The notes: generated by a model from the letters alone, not told the origin. A stretch of 42,157 nt of DNA from Clostridiaceae bacterium (GCA_012518845.1 JAAYRJ010000161.1:1-42157); one strand, 5' to 3'. Numbered from the stretch's first letter, positions 1 to 8,802 are shown. Program-made: numbers and translations.

Positions 1-129
1 TATGAAGTTTCAGAATTTGCTAATATCCAATCAGCTTTTTAAAGATAAGATTGAAAAGAATGTCAAAAAATGTTTGAAGTCGATTTTATAAAACAATAGA
101 TAATGTGTTTAATAGGTTTATTATATTAT

Positions 130-160
130 TTTAGCTAAAGCTAAAGTAAATTAATATAAT
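130..160 (+). promoter_or_regulatory. Probable oppA promoter with an inverted repeat over the -35 region
   Basis: A perfect TATAAT lies at 155-160. No good -35 box sits 17 bases upstream. That position is instead covered by the inverted repeat TTTAGC, TAAA, GCTAAA (130-145). A weak -35 overlapped by a dyad suggests a regulated promoter, with a repressor or activator site, but the regulator is unknown. The start of transcription would be near 167. Confidence 0.5.
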
Positions 161-171
161 ATAGTAATCAA

Positions 172-200
172 TTCTTTGTATAGAATTTGTTTACAAAGAA
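172..200 (+). promoter_or_regulatory. 9-bp perfect inverted repeat in the oppA leader
   Basis: TTCTTTGTA at 172-180 is matched exactly by TACAAAGAA at 192-200, with 11 bases between. It lies just downstream of the predicted transcription start and just before the AAGGAG ribosome binding site (210-215). It could be an operator for a dimeric regulator or a short 5' mRNA hairpin that leaves the ribosome binding site exposed. The sequence cannot decide between these. Confidence 0.5.
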
Positions 201-222
201 AAAATCAAGAAGGAGAAAAGAG

Positions 223-2700
223 ATGAAAAAAGTTTTTTTAAAAAAACTCATGGCATTCTTTTTAGTTAGTGTCATGGTTCTAGGTCTTGCTGCTTGTGGT
301 AGCTCAACCGATGATGAATCAGCAGATGATCCTGTTGAGGAAACTGAAGAAGTTGACGAAGTAGAAGCTGAAGAGCCAGCTGACGAAGAAGAACCTGCTG
401 ACGAAGAAGCCGAAGCAGAAGATCCTGCTGAAGGTGGAGCAGTAACAAAAGACACACCTTTTGTTATTGGTCTTAACACATTAGATGGAAAGTTTAGTGA
501 GTTTTTCCATACATCAATTTATGATCGTTATGTTGTGGAAATGACATCCATTTATTTATTAGCTAGTAATAAAGATGGCGAACCTATCGCTAATGATGAA
601 GAACCATCTTTTGCTAAATCATTTGATATGGAAGTCGCAGATGATGACAGTCAAACGAAATACACTTTTGTGTTAAAAGATGATGTTGTTTTCTCAGATG
701 GTTCACCTGTGACGATTGATGATTTGCTTTTCAGCATTTATGTGTATTCTGATCCATATTACGATGGCTCATCAACATTTTATAGCTTAGATATTGAAGG
801 GATGCCTGAATATCGTTTGCAAACATCAACAGAAATGGTTGAAGTTGGTAAAGATATTGTAGCTGCTGGGATCAGCGGTGATGCTGGAGCAGATCCAGTA
901 ATGGGTGAAGGTTTAACTGCTGCAACAGCTGAACAACAACAGGCATACTGGTCTTATCTAGATGAAGCCGGTGCAAAATTTGCCCAAGAAATTACAGATT
1001 ATGTAATGGAAAATTATTTAGGTTATGCTGCCGATTATTTCCCTGGCTTTACAGAAGATGAAATTCTTGAACGTGAAGAATTACAAACTGCCTTTGGAAT
1101 GACGATGTGGGGATTTGGTGGCCTTGAAGAGCAAACTTTCACTGATGCTTCAGGCAACGAGTATGATTTACAAGATGAAAGTGTTGAATTAGATGCTAAT
1201 GTTTATTGGCAAAACATCGTAGATAGTTATGGTTATGACTTATCTGACGAAGGTATTAATGCTGAAAAAGCAGGAAGTAAAAATGTAGAAGATTATGTTT
1301 CTGAGCTCTTTTATCAAAATGAAGGTGGCGTTGAAGGTGGCGTCGAAAGTATTTCTGGTATCACCGCTACTACAGTAACAGGCGATGATGGCGAAGAATA
1401 TGATGCTTTAGAAATAATTCTTAACGGTATTGACCCAACTGCTATTTTCAAAATGGGTATAAATGTCTCTCCTAAAGCTTATTATAGCGAAGGTTATGAG
1501 GGTGAAGTTAATGCATTTGGTGTTGACCCAACAAGTGCTGATTTCATTACCCATTTAAAGACCAAAAATGATAATCCAGTTGGTGCTGGTCCATACATTT
1601 TTGATAATTTTACAGATAATGTTGTTACTATGAATGCTAACCCTAATTTTATGATGGGTGAGCCTAAGATTCCAGTTCTCCGTTTCCAAGTTTTAGATGG
1701 TGGTGCGGAATTAGACGCATTAAGAACTGGTACAGTCCATTTTGCTGAACCGAGTGCATCACAAGACATCGTTTCTGATATTTCTAGTGGTGAAGGCGAT
1801 TATGCGAAATTAGATTACATCCTAGTTGATAACGATGGCTATGGTTATATTGGTATTAACTCTCAAGCAGTACCTGAGTGGAATGTACGTCAAGCAATTG
1901 CTCATTCCTTCAATATTTCTGATGCTGTAGAAAACTATTATGGTGAATTGGCTTCTGTAAATAATCGTACAATGACTAAAGTTCAGTGGGCATATCCAGA
2001 TAATCCTGAACCTCTTTATCCATATGATGAGACAGGTGAAACATCTAAAGAATTGCTATTAGATGAAGGTTATGTATATGACGAAGATGCAAATATCATG
2101 CAATATCCTGAAGATCATGAAAAAGCTGGTGAACAGCTTACTTTAAAATTCACATTACCAAGTGAAGCACAAGATCACCCAGCAGGACAAATTTTCATTG
2201 ATGCTCAAAAATTGTTAGAAACAATTGGGGTCAAAGTAGATATCGAAGTTGATCCTGATTTACTAGGAAAATTAACCACTGCTTATGAATCTGGCATTCA
2301 AGTATGGGCAGCAGCTTGGGGCTCTGGTGGTGCCGATCCTGACATGTTCCAAATTTGGTATTCAGATCCAGCAGTTAATACTGGTGGTTCACCTAATAAC
2401 ACTGGTTTATATTGGTTATTCGAAAATGGTACTGAGGAAGAAAAAGCTGTCTTAACCGAATTGAATGAAAATATAGTTGCAGGTAGAAGCAGTTTAGATC
2501 CAGAAGAACGTAAACCAATTTATGCTAACGCTTTAGAATTATCAACCAGCTTAGCTGTTGAAATTCCAACCTACCAACGTAAAAATATGTTTGCCTACAA
2601 TAAAGAAGTTGTCAACGGTGACACTTTATTCTCAGGTGAAGATGTTACACCATTCCAATCTCCACGTGCTGAAATCTGGAATGTTGAGTTGAATTGGTAA
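223..2700 (+). CDS. oppA: Oligopeptide ABC transporter substrate-binding lipoprotein
   Basis: Extracellular family 5 solute-binding lipoprotein that captures peptides for OppBCDF. The start at 223 follows AAGGAG (210-215) with a 7-base gap and gives a clean signal peptide ending in the lipobox LAAC, lipidated at Cys25. An upstream in-frame ATG at 187 lacks a ribosome binding site and would bury the signal. Residues about 28-70 form an acidic E/D/A/P-rich tether built partly from an 18-base tandem repeat. SBP_bac_5 features follow, including a FSDGSPVT-type motif near residue 157 and GAGPYIF in the second half. At 825 residues it is far longer than the usual 530-600; most of the excess is an extra helical segment at roughly 190-390. 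It is first in the opp operon and separated from oppB by a terminator, which should raise its level over the permease genes. Specificity for peptides rather than nickel or dipeptides is inferred from the operon. Confidence 0.92.
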   Translation: MKKVFLKKLMAFFLVSVMVLGLAACGSSTDDESADDPVEETEEVDEVEAEEPADEEEPADEEAEAEDPAEGGAVTKDTPFVIGLNTLDGKFSEFFHTSIYDRYVVEMTSIYLLASNKDGEPIANDEEPSFAKSFDMEVADDDSQTKYTFVLKDDVVFSDGSPVTIDDLLFSIYVYSDPYYDGSSTFYSLDIEGMPEYRLQTSTEMVEVGKDIVAAGISGDAGADPVMGEGLTAATAEQQQAYWSYLDEAGAKFAQEITDYVMENYLGYAADYFPGFTEDEILEREELQTAFGMTMWGFGGLEEQTFTDASGNEYDLQDESVELDANVYWQNIVDSYGYDLSDEGINAEKAGSKNVEDYVSELFYQNEGGVEGGVESISGITATTVTGDDGEEYDALEIILNGIDPTAIFKMGINVSPKAYYSEGYEGEVNAFGVDPTSADFITHLKTKNDNPVGAGPYIFDNFTDNVVTMNANPNFMMGEPKIPVLRFQVLDGGAELDALRTGTVHFAEPSASQDIVSDISSGEGDYAKLDYILVDNDGYGYIGINSQAVPEWNVRQAIAHSFNISDAVENYYGELASVNNRTMTKVQWAYPDNPEPLYPYDETGETSKELLLDEGYVYDEDANIMQYPEDHEKAGEQLTLKFTLPSEAQDHPAGQIFIDAQKLLETIGVKVDIEVDPDLLGKLTTAYESGIQVWAAAWGSGGADPDMFQIWYSDPAVNTGGSPNNTGLYWLFENGTEEEKAVLTELNENIVAGRSSLDPEERKPIYANALELSTSLAVEIPTYQRKNMFAYNKEVVNGDTLFSGEDVTPFQSPRAEIWNVELNW

Positions 2701-2724
2701 TATTTAAAAATAATTTAATTTTCG

Positions 2725-2760
2725 GTGCATCGGCCGATTTCACAGCCGATGCACTTTTTT
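2725..2760 (+). terminator. Rho-independent terminator between oppA and oppB
   Basis: GTGCATCGGC (2725-2734) pairs perfectly with GCCGATGCAC (2745-2754) around a 10-base loop, followed by six T residues. This strong hairpin lies inside the operon, 25 bases after the oppA stop. It probably lets only part of the transcription continue into oppBCDF, so that the binding protein exceeds the permease. Confidence 0.88.
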
Positions 2761-2778
2761 CTAAATCAGGTGAACTTA

Positions 2779-3780
2779 ATGGTTAAATATATTTTAAAAA
2801 GATTAGGTCTGGCCTTAATAATTTTGATAGGTGTTTCAGCATTAATTTATTTGCTGGTCATGTTAATGCCTACAGATTATATTGATAATCAAACTGCAGC
2901 AGCAGTACAAAGTGGTCAAATGACGTACGAGGATGTTCAAAGACTAAAAGAGCTTTATGGTCTTGCAGATAAAAGCTTTACAGGTATTGTTAAGAGCTAT
3001 TATTCTTGGTTAACAAGTGCTATACAAGGTGATTTAGGCTTTTCATTTCTTTATGGACGTCCGGTAACACAAGTTATTAATGATTATGTTTGGATATCAT
3101 TCCTAATTTCCTTAATTGCTTATGTTATTGAAATAATCATAGCTATTCCGATGGGGATAAAGGCGGCAGTTAATCAGTATAGTGGTTATGATTATACTGT
3201 GTCTGTCTTTGCTATGATGGCTACAGCTTTACCGGCCTTCTTTTTAGCAGCTCTGCTTATGAATGTGTTTAGTATCAAACTGGGTTGGTTCCCTTTACAA
3301 GGATTAACCACCGCTACCAAAATCTTTGATCCAAACGATTGGTGGGGTATTTTTCTCGATAAAGCCTGGCATTTAGTTTTGCCAATCGTTACTCTAACTT
3401 TATTAAATATTGGCGGCTTAATGAGATACACAAGAACCAATATGCTAGAAGTCATGAATTCCGATTATATTAGGACTGCAAGAGCAAAAGGTTTGTCTGA
3501 AAAGACTGTTGTTAATAAACACGCTTTTAGAAATACTCTTATACCTCTAGTAACTACCTTGTCAGGCATGTTACCCGGTTTATTTAGTGGAGCCATGATC
3601 ACCGAAACAGTGTTTTCTCTCCCTGGGATAGGTTATATGGCTTTAAGAGCTACATTACAAGGCGATATTCCATTTGTAATGGGCTACAATCTTTTCTTAT
3701 CAGCTTTGACGATCATTGGTTATATCATTTCTGATATTATGTATACCGTTGTTGATCCAAGGGTTCAAATTTCTAAGTAG
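2779..3780 (+). CDS. oppB: Oligopeptide ABC transporter permease OppB
   Basis: Integral membrane permease that forms half of the peptide channel with OppC. The 333-residue protein begins with MVKYILKRLG and a first membrane helix, and has about six membrane segments. Near residues 215-245 is the EAA loop (DYIRTARAKGLSEKTV) that docks on the ATPases. The ATG at 2779 has AGGTGA (2768-2773) five bases upstream. A longer reading from GTG at 2725 would start inside the terminator hairpin and is rejected. It is followed 11 bases later by oppC. The length is normal for the family. Confidence 0.94.
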   Translation: MVKYILKRLGLALIILIGVSALIYLLVMLMPTDYIDNQTAAAVQSGQMTYEDVQRLKELYGLADKSFTGIVKSYYSWLTSAIQGDLGFSFLYGRPVTQVINDYVWISFLISLIAYVIEIIIAIPMGIKAAVNQYSGYDYTVSVFAMMATALPAFFLAALLMNVFSIKLGWFPLQGLTTATKIFDPNDWWGIFLDKAWHLVLPIVTLTLLNIGGLMRYTRTNMLEVMNSDYIRTARAKGLSEKTVVNKHAFRNTLIPLVTTLSGMLPGLFSGAMITETVFSLPGIGYMALRATLQGDIPFVMGYNLFLSALTIIGYIISDIMYTVVDPRVQISK

Positions 3781-3791
3781 GATGGTGCAAT

Positions 3792-4907
3792 ATGAATAAT
3801 CAATTATACAAGAATGAAAAGCACAATCTTTCTGCAGAAAAGAATACAAAAAAAATAGAGCAAGGAAGACTAGCAAAAAAGGAACGTGAAGCGGTCAATA
3901 GTAGTGAAAGTGATAATTTTAAAGCACTTTCGCCTACCAGAATGGTTGCAAAAAGATTTTTCCGAAGTAGCTTATCAGTAGTAGGGCTGACTATGGTAAT
4001 TTTCGTTTTCGTCTTCTCTTTCTTGGGGCCTACATTAGTAAAGGGTATCTGGGATTACGGAGAAACTGAAGTTTTCCATATCCCACGTGAATCACAATTG
4101 TTATCCACTGCCTCTTTTGAAGGAGCTGATGGCAGAACATATGAATATTACGATAAATCAACAAGTACAATCACGGTGAAGTCTCCACCATCAGCAGAAC
4201 ATCCCTTAGGAACAGATACAAATGGTTTTGATATCCTAATTCGTTTAATGTACGGTGGACGAATTTCTTTAATGATTTCTTTCTTAACCGTTTTTCTTCA
4301 ATTGATCATAGGTATCTTTTTAGGGGGACTTGCAGGTTATTATGGAGGTTGGGTTGATCAAGTAATTATGAGGATTGTAGATATTTTTGCTTCTTTACCT
4401 GGCTTGCCTATATTACTTGTGCTATCGGCTGTTATTGCCTCGATCGAATCTATACCAGCAGAACATCGTATCTACTATTTAATGGGTTTTTTGACCTTAA
4501 TAAGTTGGACAGGTATTGCAAGGTTAGTCCGTGGTCAAATACTCTCTTTACGCGAACAAGAATTTATGCTGGCTGCTGAAACAACTGGTATCAAATCTTC
4601 ACGCAAAATTCTTAAACATTTGATCCCAAACACAATTCCTCAATTAATTGTCTCGGCAACACTTAGTTTAGGTGGGGTAATTTTATACGAATCCACACTC
4701 TCTTATTTTGGAATAGGTGTCCCATTCCCACGTGCTGCTTGGGGGTCAATGATTGCGATGGCAGATCCATCCAAAGGTCAAGAGATTTTAGCAAATTATC
4801 CAAATATGTGGCTACCTGCAGGTATTTTAATTGTAATTACAGTGTTAGGATTCAATTTTGTTGGCGATGGCTTGAGAGATGCTTTTGATCCACGTCAAAA
4901 ACGCTAA
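3792..4907 (+). CDS. oppC: Oligopeptide ABC transporter permease OppC
   Basis: Second membrane permease of the Opp system. The 371-residue protein has a hydrophilic, Lys/Glu/Asn-rich cytoplasmic N-terminus of about 50 residues before the first helix. A sizeable extracytoplasmic segment follows (about residues 85-145), then the HPLGTDTNGFDIL region typical of OppC/DppC. The EAA loop is seen at EFMLAAETTGIKSSRK. The ATG lies 11 bases after the oppB stop, with a modest purine-rich site (AGGATGGTG) overlapping that stop. The N-terminal extension is longer than in classical OppC. Confidence 0.93.
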   Translation: MNNQLYKNEKHNLSAEKNTKKIEQGRLAKKEREAVNSSESDNFKALSPTRMVAKRFFRSSLSVVGLTMVIFVFVFSFLGPTLVKGIWDYGETEVFHIPRESQLLSTASFEGADGRTYEYYDKSTSTITVKSPPSAEHPLGTDTNGFDILIRLMYGGRISLMISFLTVFLQLIIGIFLGGLAGYYGGWVDQVIMRIVDIFASLPGLPILLVLSAVIASIESIPAEHRIYYLMGFLTLISWTGIARLVRGQILSLREQEFMLAAETTGIKSSRKILKHLIPNTIPQLIVSATLSLGGVILYESTLSYFGIGVPFPRAAWGSMIAMADPSKGQEILANYPNMWLPAGILIVITVLGFNFVGDGLRDAFDPRQKR

Positions 4908-4936
4908 AAAATTGACCAGAACATTTAGGAGATATT

Positions 4937-6223
4937 ATGTCAAATAAAGAAAATAATAGAGATAACACACAATATCTAACTATAAAAGAAGAAAAAGCAA
5001 TTGCCCGTGAGAATAAGAAAATAATGACGCAATTTGAACGGGAAAAAAACAGAAAAAATGTTGATGAATCTGAATACACTACTCAGATGAGAAATCCTAG
5101 CAATGTTATTGAATTTGATAACTTACATACTTATTTTTACACTGATGTCGGTGTCAACAAAGCCGTAAATGGTGTTTCTTTTGTCGTGCCTGAAGGGAAA
5201 ATTGTTGGTATAGTAGGTGAATCTGGGTGTGGTAAGTCTGTTACTTCTCTATCAGCCATGCAGTTAGTGCAAGGTCCGGTAGGTCAAATAGTTGACGGTA
5301 GTATTCGTTATACAACCTCTGAAGGTAAATGTTATGATATTGCAAAAATGCCACGGGATGAAATGAGACGGATTCGTGGCAAAGAAATTTCTATGATTTT
5401 TCAGGAACCTATGACATCTTTAAATCCTGTTTTTAAGATTGGTGAACAATTAGATGAAGCTTTAGAAATTTACAATGAGAATCTTTCTGCTTCAGAAATC
5501 AAGGCACGTAGTATCGAGATGTTAGAACTGGTTGGCATTGCAGATCCCGAAAATATTTATAGCAATTATCCGCACGAGCTATCTGGTGGTATGCGTCAAA
5601 GAGTTATGATTGCCATGGCATTGATTTGTGAACCACGTCTTATTATTGCAGATGAACCAACAACAGCTTTAGACGTAACAATTCAAGCTCAAATCTTGGA
5701 TTTACTTTTAGAAGTTAAAGATAGTATTAAGGGAAGCATTATGTTAATAACCCATGATCTAGGTGTTATTGCTAATATGGCTGACTATGTTGTTGTCATG
5801 TACGCTGGCAAAATTGTCGAAGCTGGTGAGATCAATGATATCTTCAAAAATCCAAAACATCCCTATACTGTTGGTTTGATGCGTTCCTTACCAAGTCTAA
5901 GTAACATCGAAAATCAAGAAAAACTTTTTTCTATCCCTGGTCAAGTTCCAAATGCAGTTAATTTGCCCGATTATTGCTATTTTTGTAACCGTTGTGATTA
6001 TTCTTTTGATGCTTGCTATGAAAGTTATCCAGAAGATATTCTTTTTGAAGACGGTCATCGTGCTGCTTGTTTCTTGTACGCGGATAGATTTAAAGATTTA
6101 GATTTAAATCGTCCTCAATTACCAAAAAACATTGCCAGTAGTAGTGACGATCAGTTTGCACGTAAAATTCCCCAAGGGCGAGTAGATTTTGAAAGTATCA
6201 ATAATCCTAAGGAGAAATTATAA
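4937..6223 (+). CDS. oppD: Oligopeptide ABC transporter ATP-binding protein OppD
   Basis: Cytoplasmic ATPase that powers peptide import as a heterodimer with OppF. Its 428 residues include a charged N-terminal extension of about 55 residues that is absent from typical OppD (about 330-360). Walker A is GESGCGKS near residue 94, the Q-loop is MIFQEPMTSLNP, the ABC signature is LSGGMRQR and Walker B is LIIADEPTTALDV. The C-terminal oligopeptide-transporter domain carries the usual cysteine cluster (CYFCNRC and later Cys). Some DppD relatives bind an iron-sulfur cluster in this region, but that is not shown here. The ribosome binding site AGGAGAT (4927-4933) sits just before the ATG. Confidence 0.94.
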   Translation: MSNKENNRDNTQYLTIKEEKAIARENKKIMTQFEREKNRKNVDESEYTTQMRNPSNVIEFDNLHTYFYTDVGVNKAVNGVSFVVPEGKIVGIVGESGCGKSVTSLSAMQLVQGPVGQIVDGSIRYTTSEGKCYDIAKMPRDEMRRIRGKEISMIFQEPMTSLNPVFKIGEQLDEALEIYNENLSASEIKARSIEMLELVGIADPENIYSNYPHELSGGMRQRVMIAMALICEPRLIIADEPTTALDVTIQAQILDLLLEVKDSIKGSIMLITHDLGVIANMADYVVVMYAGKIVEAGEINDIFKNPKHPYTVGLMRSLPSLSNIENQEKLFSIPGQVPNAVNLPDYCYFCNRCDYSFDACYESYPEDILFEDGHRAACFLYADRFKDLDLNRPQLPKNIASSSDDQFARKIPQGRVDFESINNPKEKL

Positions 6224-7237
6224 ATGAAAAAAGAAAACTCTAATGAAAATTTTGTTGAAGTACGTCATTTAAAAAAATATTTTCCTGCTGGATTAAAAGG
6301 TACAACTCGTCAATATGTAAAAGCTGTTGATGACGTTTCTTTTTCGATTAAAAAAGGAACCACTATGGGTCTAGTTGGTGAATCAGGCTGTGGTAAAACC
6401 ACTGTTGGTAGAACTATGTTACGCCTTTATCCAATCACAGCTGGCGAAGTGTTTTTTGACGGTGTCAAAATTAATGATTTGTCAAGAAGAGATTTACGTA
6501 AAATGCGACCAAGAATGCAGATGATCTTTCAAGATCCTTACTCTAGCTTATCACCGAGGATGCCAGTAGGTGAGATAATAGGTGAAGCTGTACGTGAACA
6601 CAATATAGTGCCAAAAGAAGATTTAGATAATTATGTCAGTGATATTATGAATGCATGTGGCTTGCCTTATCGTTATTCAAGGCGCTATCCACATGAATTT
6701 TCAGGTGGTCAAAGACAGAGAATTTGTATAGCTAGAGCAGTTGCTCTTAAACCTGATTTTATTATCTGTGATGAACCTGTTTCTGCACTTGATGTCTCAA
6801 TCCAGGCTCAGATTATTAATCTCTTACAAAATTTGCAAGAAGAGTTTGGCTATACTTATCTATTTATTTCTCATGATCTATCAGTTGTAGAATATATATC
6901 GGACACTATCGGTGTTATGTATCTTGGTTCAATGGTAGAGTACGGGGATAAGAAGAGTATATTTAAACATCCTATGCATCCATACACACAAGCATTATTA
7001 TCAGCCGTTCCAATCCCTGATCCAGATCATAAAATGAATCGTGTAATTTTAGAAGGAGATATTCCTAGTCCAATTAATCCACCATCTGGTTGTAAATTTA
7101 GAACTCGTTGTGAGTATGCTTCAGATATTTGTTCCAAAATAAAGCCAGAGTTTAACAATTATTTAGATGGTCATGAGCATGAGGTAGCATGCCATCTTTA
7201 CCCACAAGATCATCAAGAGCAAAGAGTAATCAGTTAA
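6224..7237 (+). CDS. oppF: Oligopeptide ABC transporter ATP-binding protein OppF
   Basis: Second ATPase of the Opp importer, 337 residues, a normal length. Walker A is GESGCGKT near residue 52, the Q-loop is [12 protein letters not shown], the signature is FSGGQRQR and Walker B is [13 protein letters not shown], followed by the H-loop FISHDLSVV. The C-terminal oligo_HPY region contains Cys residues ([15 protein letters not shown]). The ATG abuts the oppD stop codon, and its ribosome binding site AAGGAG (6209-6214) lies inside the end of oppD, so the two ATPases are probably translationally coupled. Confidence 0.94.
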   Translation: MKKENSNENFVEVRHLKKYFPAGLKGTTRQYVKAVDDVSFSIKKGTTMGLVGESGCGKTTVGRTMLRLYPITAGEVFFDGVKINDLSRRDLRKMRPRMQMIFQDPYSSLSPRMPVGEIIGEAVREHNIVPKEDLDNYVSDIMNACGLPYRYSRRYPHEFSGGQRQRICIARAVALKPDFIICDEPVSALDVSIQAQIINLLQNLQEEFGYTYLFISHDLSVVEYISDTIGVMYLGSMVEYGDKKSIFKHPMHPYTQALLSAVPIPDPDHKMNRVILEGDIPSPINPPSGCKFRTRCEYASDICSKIKPEFNNYLDGHEHEVACHLYPQDHQEQRVIS

Positions 7238-7543
7238 ATGGAAAATAAAAAGAAAAATAAAACTACAAGTGAATTTGATGATGGTAGAGTTTACGCTGAT
7301 ATGTCAGTTCTAGATGATATTGCACCAAAGATCTCTTTAAAACCAAAATCTAAGAAAAAAAATGTACCACTTGATGCTCAAGGTTTTCCTATTGAGGAAA
7401 CATCAAAACCAATAGAATTAACCAAAGAAGAAAAAAGAGAAATTGCTAAGGGTGTGATCAAAGCTCATCTTTTATATGCTCTATTAGGTTTAGTTTTGAT
7501 TTTATTTGTATTCCTTTTTATCTTTAAAATCTGGTTAAATTAG
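7238..7543 (+). CDS. Small single-pass membrane protein at the end of the opp operon, function unknown
   Basis: A 101-residue protein I do not recognise. Residues 1-75 are hydrophilic and Lys/Glu-rich, with a central segment DDGRVYADMSVLDDI that looks motif-like. Residues 79-100 form one strongly hydrophobic helix, so it is likely a tail-anchored protein with a cytoplasmic N-terminus. The ATG abuts the oppF stop, there is no clear Shine-Dalgarno sequence, and a strong terminator follows, so it depends on the opp transcript. It might be an accessory or assembly factor of the transporter, but this is only inferred from position. Confidence 0.75.
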   Translation: MENKKKNKTTSEFDDGRVYADMSVLDDIAPKISLKPKSKKKNVPLDAQGFPIEETSKPIELTKEEKREIAKGVIKAHLLYALLGLVLILFVFLFIFKIWLN

Positions 7544-7567
7544 ATAACTTATTAAACTCACAAATCA

Positions 7568-7608
7568 AAAAAGCTGATTTAATTCATTTTAAGATAAATC
7601 AGCTTTTT
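7568..7608. terminator. Bidirectional terminator between the opp operon and the convergent E2-like gene
   Basis: AAAAAGCTGATTTA (7568-7581) and TAAATCAGCTTTTT (7595-7608) form a perfect 14-bp stem with a 13-base loop. The A-run on the left and T-run on the right let it work in both directions. This fits its place between convergent genes ending at 7543 and 7639. Confidence 0.88.
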
Positions 7609-7638
7609 ATAATTGTAAGTATTTTGTCAATTAATTAC

Positions 7639-8640
7639 TTACGAATCAATAATTTCTTCTTCTGTAAATATTGTTCTAAATTCTCTGACATCCTTTTTAA
7701 TTTGTACACCCAGTTTTTCTTTTAATTGATCAGAAATTTTAAGATTTTGATTACCAAAAATAATATCATTTGACTCCATATATTGACTCATTTCGTTAGG
7801 TGTTAATTCCAATAAATCTGGATTTTCAAGAATCCGATCGAATATATTCAAAGATTTGATTAAGTAGTAGCCATCACATATTCTCTCGTCAATTGTAAAA
7901 GCAACATCTATCACTTCTTGCCAAATAACTTCATCTTTTTTACCTCGAGTTGGATGATCAAAAATTTTACCCAAAGTAATAAAAATAGAATTGGTGCCAA
8001 CTTCGTATAGGTGATGTAACGGAGCATGTCCACCAATGCTGCCTAAATGAGAAACATATACAGATGAGTAGAGTGGAATCATTTGCATTAATGATTTTGG
8101 CATCCAACCATGAAAATCAACCCAACGGAGAAGTAATAATGTAAAACGTTGAAACCAGCGTGGTGTTTTTGTAAAAAAATGAATTAGCTTATCATCCGAT
8201 TTTTCTTCCTGTTGTTGTCTGATTATATCAATTTGTGCTTGCATTTTATCTGCAATAGAATAAATATTATCATTCTTGTCCATCGAAACTCTAGCCACAG
8301 ATTCATGTGCATGATCAGCCATGTCAAGTTTTACAACATACAATGATTCATAACTATCATGCTCATAAATTCTTCGGCCAGCAATAAAACGATTTAAATG
8401 TGGTCTTAAAACAAGAATATGTAAAATAGTTGTCATAAAAACATTAAACATTGTAATTCTATTGCCTTGTTTTCTTTGTTTTTTAATATAATCTCTAATT
8501 GGTTTTACTTGAAATTGGTTTTGATAATAAATTACCGATTCATTTCGATTACGCATGACGTAAGGCATAACGTGGTTTATTGGATCTCCGTCCTTTACCA
8601 ATTTGCCATCTTTCCGTTTGCTGCCAAAAATAAAAGCCAT
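7639..8640 (-). CDS. Stand-alone 2-oxoacid dehydrogenase E2-type acyltransferase-fold protein, catalytic His replaced
   Basis: A 333-residue protein matching the catalytic core of dihydrolipoamide acyltransferases (CAT-like fold). It lacks the N-terminal lipoyl and E1/E3-binding domains. Support comes from the segment VYVSHLGSIGGHA followed by a GKI strand, equivalent to the TNLGSxG...G-R-I region, and from the end motif IDERICDGYY. In active E2 and CAT enzymes this motif is DHRxxDG or HHxxxDG with the catalytic His. Here Glu252 stands at the His position, while Asp256 and Gly257 are kept. No E1, E3 or lipoylation genes are nearby. It may have another activity or be a non-catalytic binder. 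The minus-strand ribosome binding site AGGAG is well placed. It is the only leftward gene in the window. Confidence 0.75.
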   Translation of the reverse strand: MAFIFGSKRKDGKLVKDGDPINHVMPYVMRNRNESVIYYQNQFQVKPIRDYIKKQRKQGNRITMFNVFMTTILHILVLRPHLNRFIAGRRIYEHDSYESLYVVKLDMADHAHESVARVSMDKNDNIYSIADKMQAQIDIIRQQQEEKSDDKLIHFFTKTPRWFQRFTLLLLRWVDFHGWMPKSLMQMIPLYSSVYVSHLGSIGGHAPLHHLYEVGTNSIFITLGKIFDHPTRGKKDEVIWQEVIDVAFTIDERICDGYYLIKSLNIFDRILENPDLLELTPNEMSQYMESNDIIFGNQNLKISDQLKEKLGVQIKKDVREFRTIFTEEEIIDS

Positions 8641-8689
8641 TATATCTCCTCATCAGCTTATTTAGCTATATTTATTAATTAGCAATCTA

Positions 8690-8698
8690 AATATAACA
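8690..8698 (-). promoter_or_regulatory. Possible extended -10 promoter for the E2-like gene
   Basis: On the minus strand TGTTATATT reads as an extended -10 (TGN plus TATATT). It would start transcription about 40 bases before the ATG at 8640. No convincing -35 box is seen, so this is tentative. Confidence 0.3.
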
Positions 8699-8802
8699 TA
8701 TTAATAATTGTTCAGGATAATCTTGCGTATTATTACATAATTTAAAACAAAATTATTTTAGTACAATACAAATAATCGACAAAATAACGATTTATTTTAG
8801 AA

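Larger units (their letters stand above)
1..222. other. Left-edge intergenic region upstream of oppA
   Basis: No gene can be supported here. Two plus-strand frames are open at the left edge, one stopping at position 42 and one at 91. Either could be the last codons of a gene that starts outside the window, but neither tail is recognisable. The rest is very A+T-rich and holds the oppA promoter, two inverted repeats and the oppA ribosome binding site, listed separately. Confidence 0.5.

Noticed and set aside
1-91. Possible 3' ends of a coding region in two plus-strand frames
   Set aside because: Both tails are short, neither is recognisable, and A+T-rich sequence gives such frames by chance.
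168-479. Minus-strand Ser/Ala-rich open frames opposite the start of oppA
   Set aside because: They mirror the acidic Glu/Asp/Ala repeat of OppA and have no ribosome binding site or independent support.
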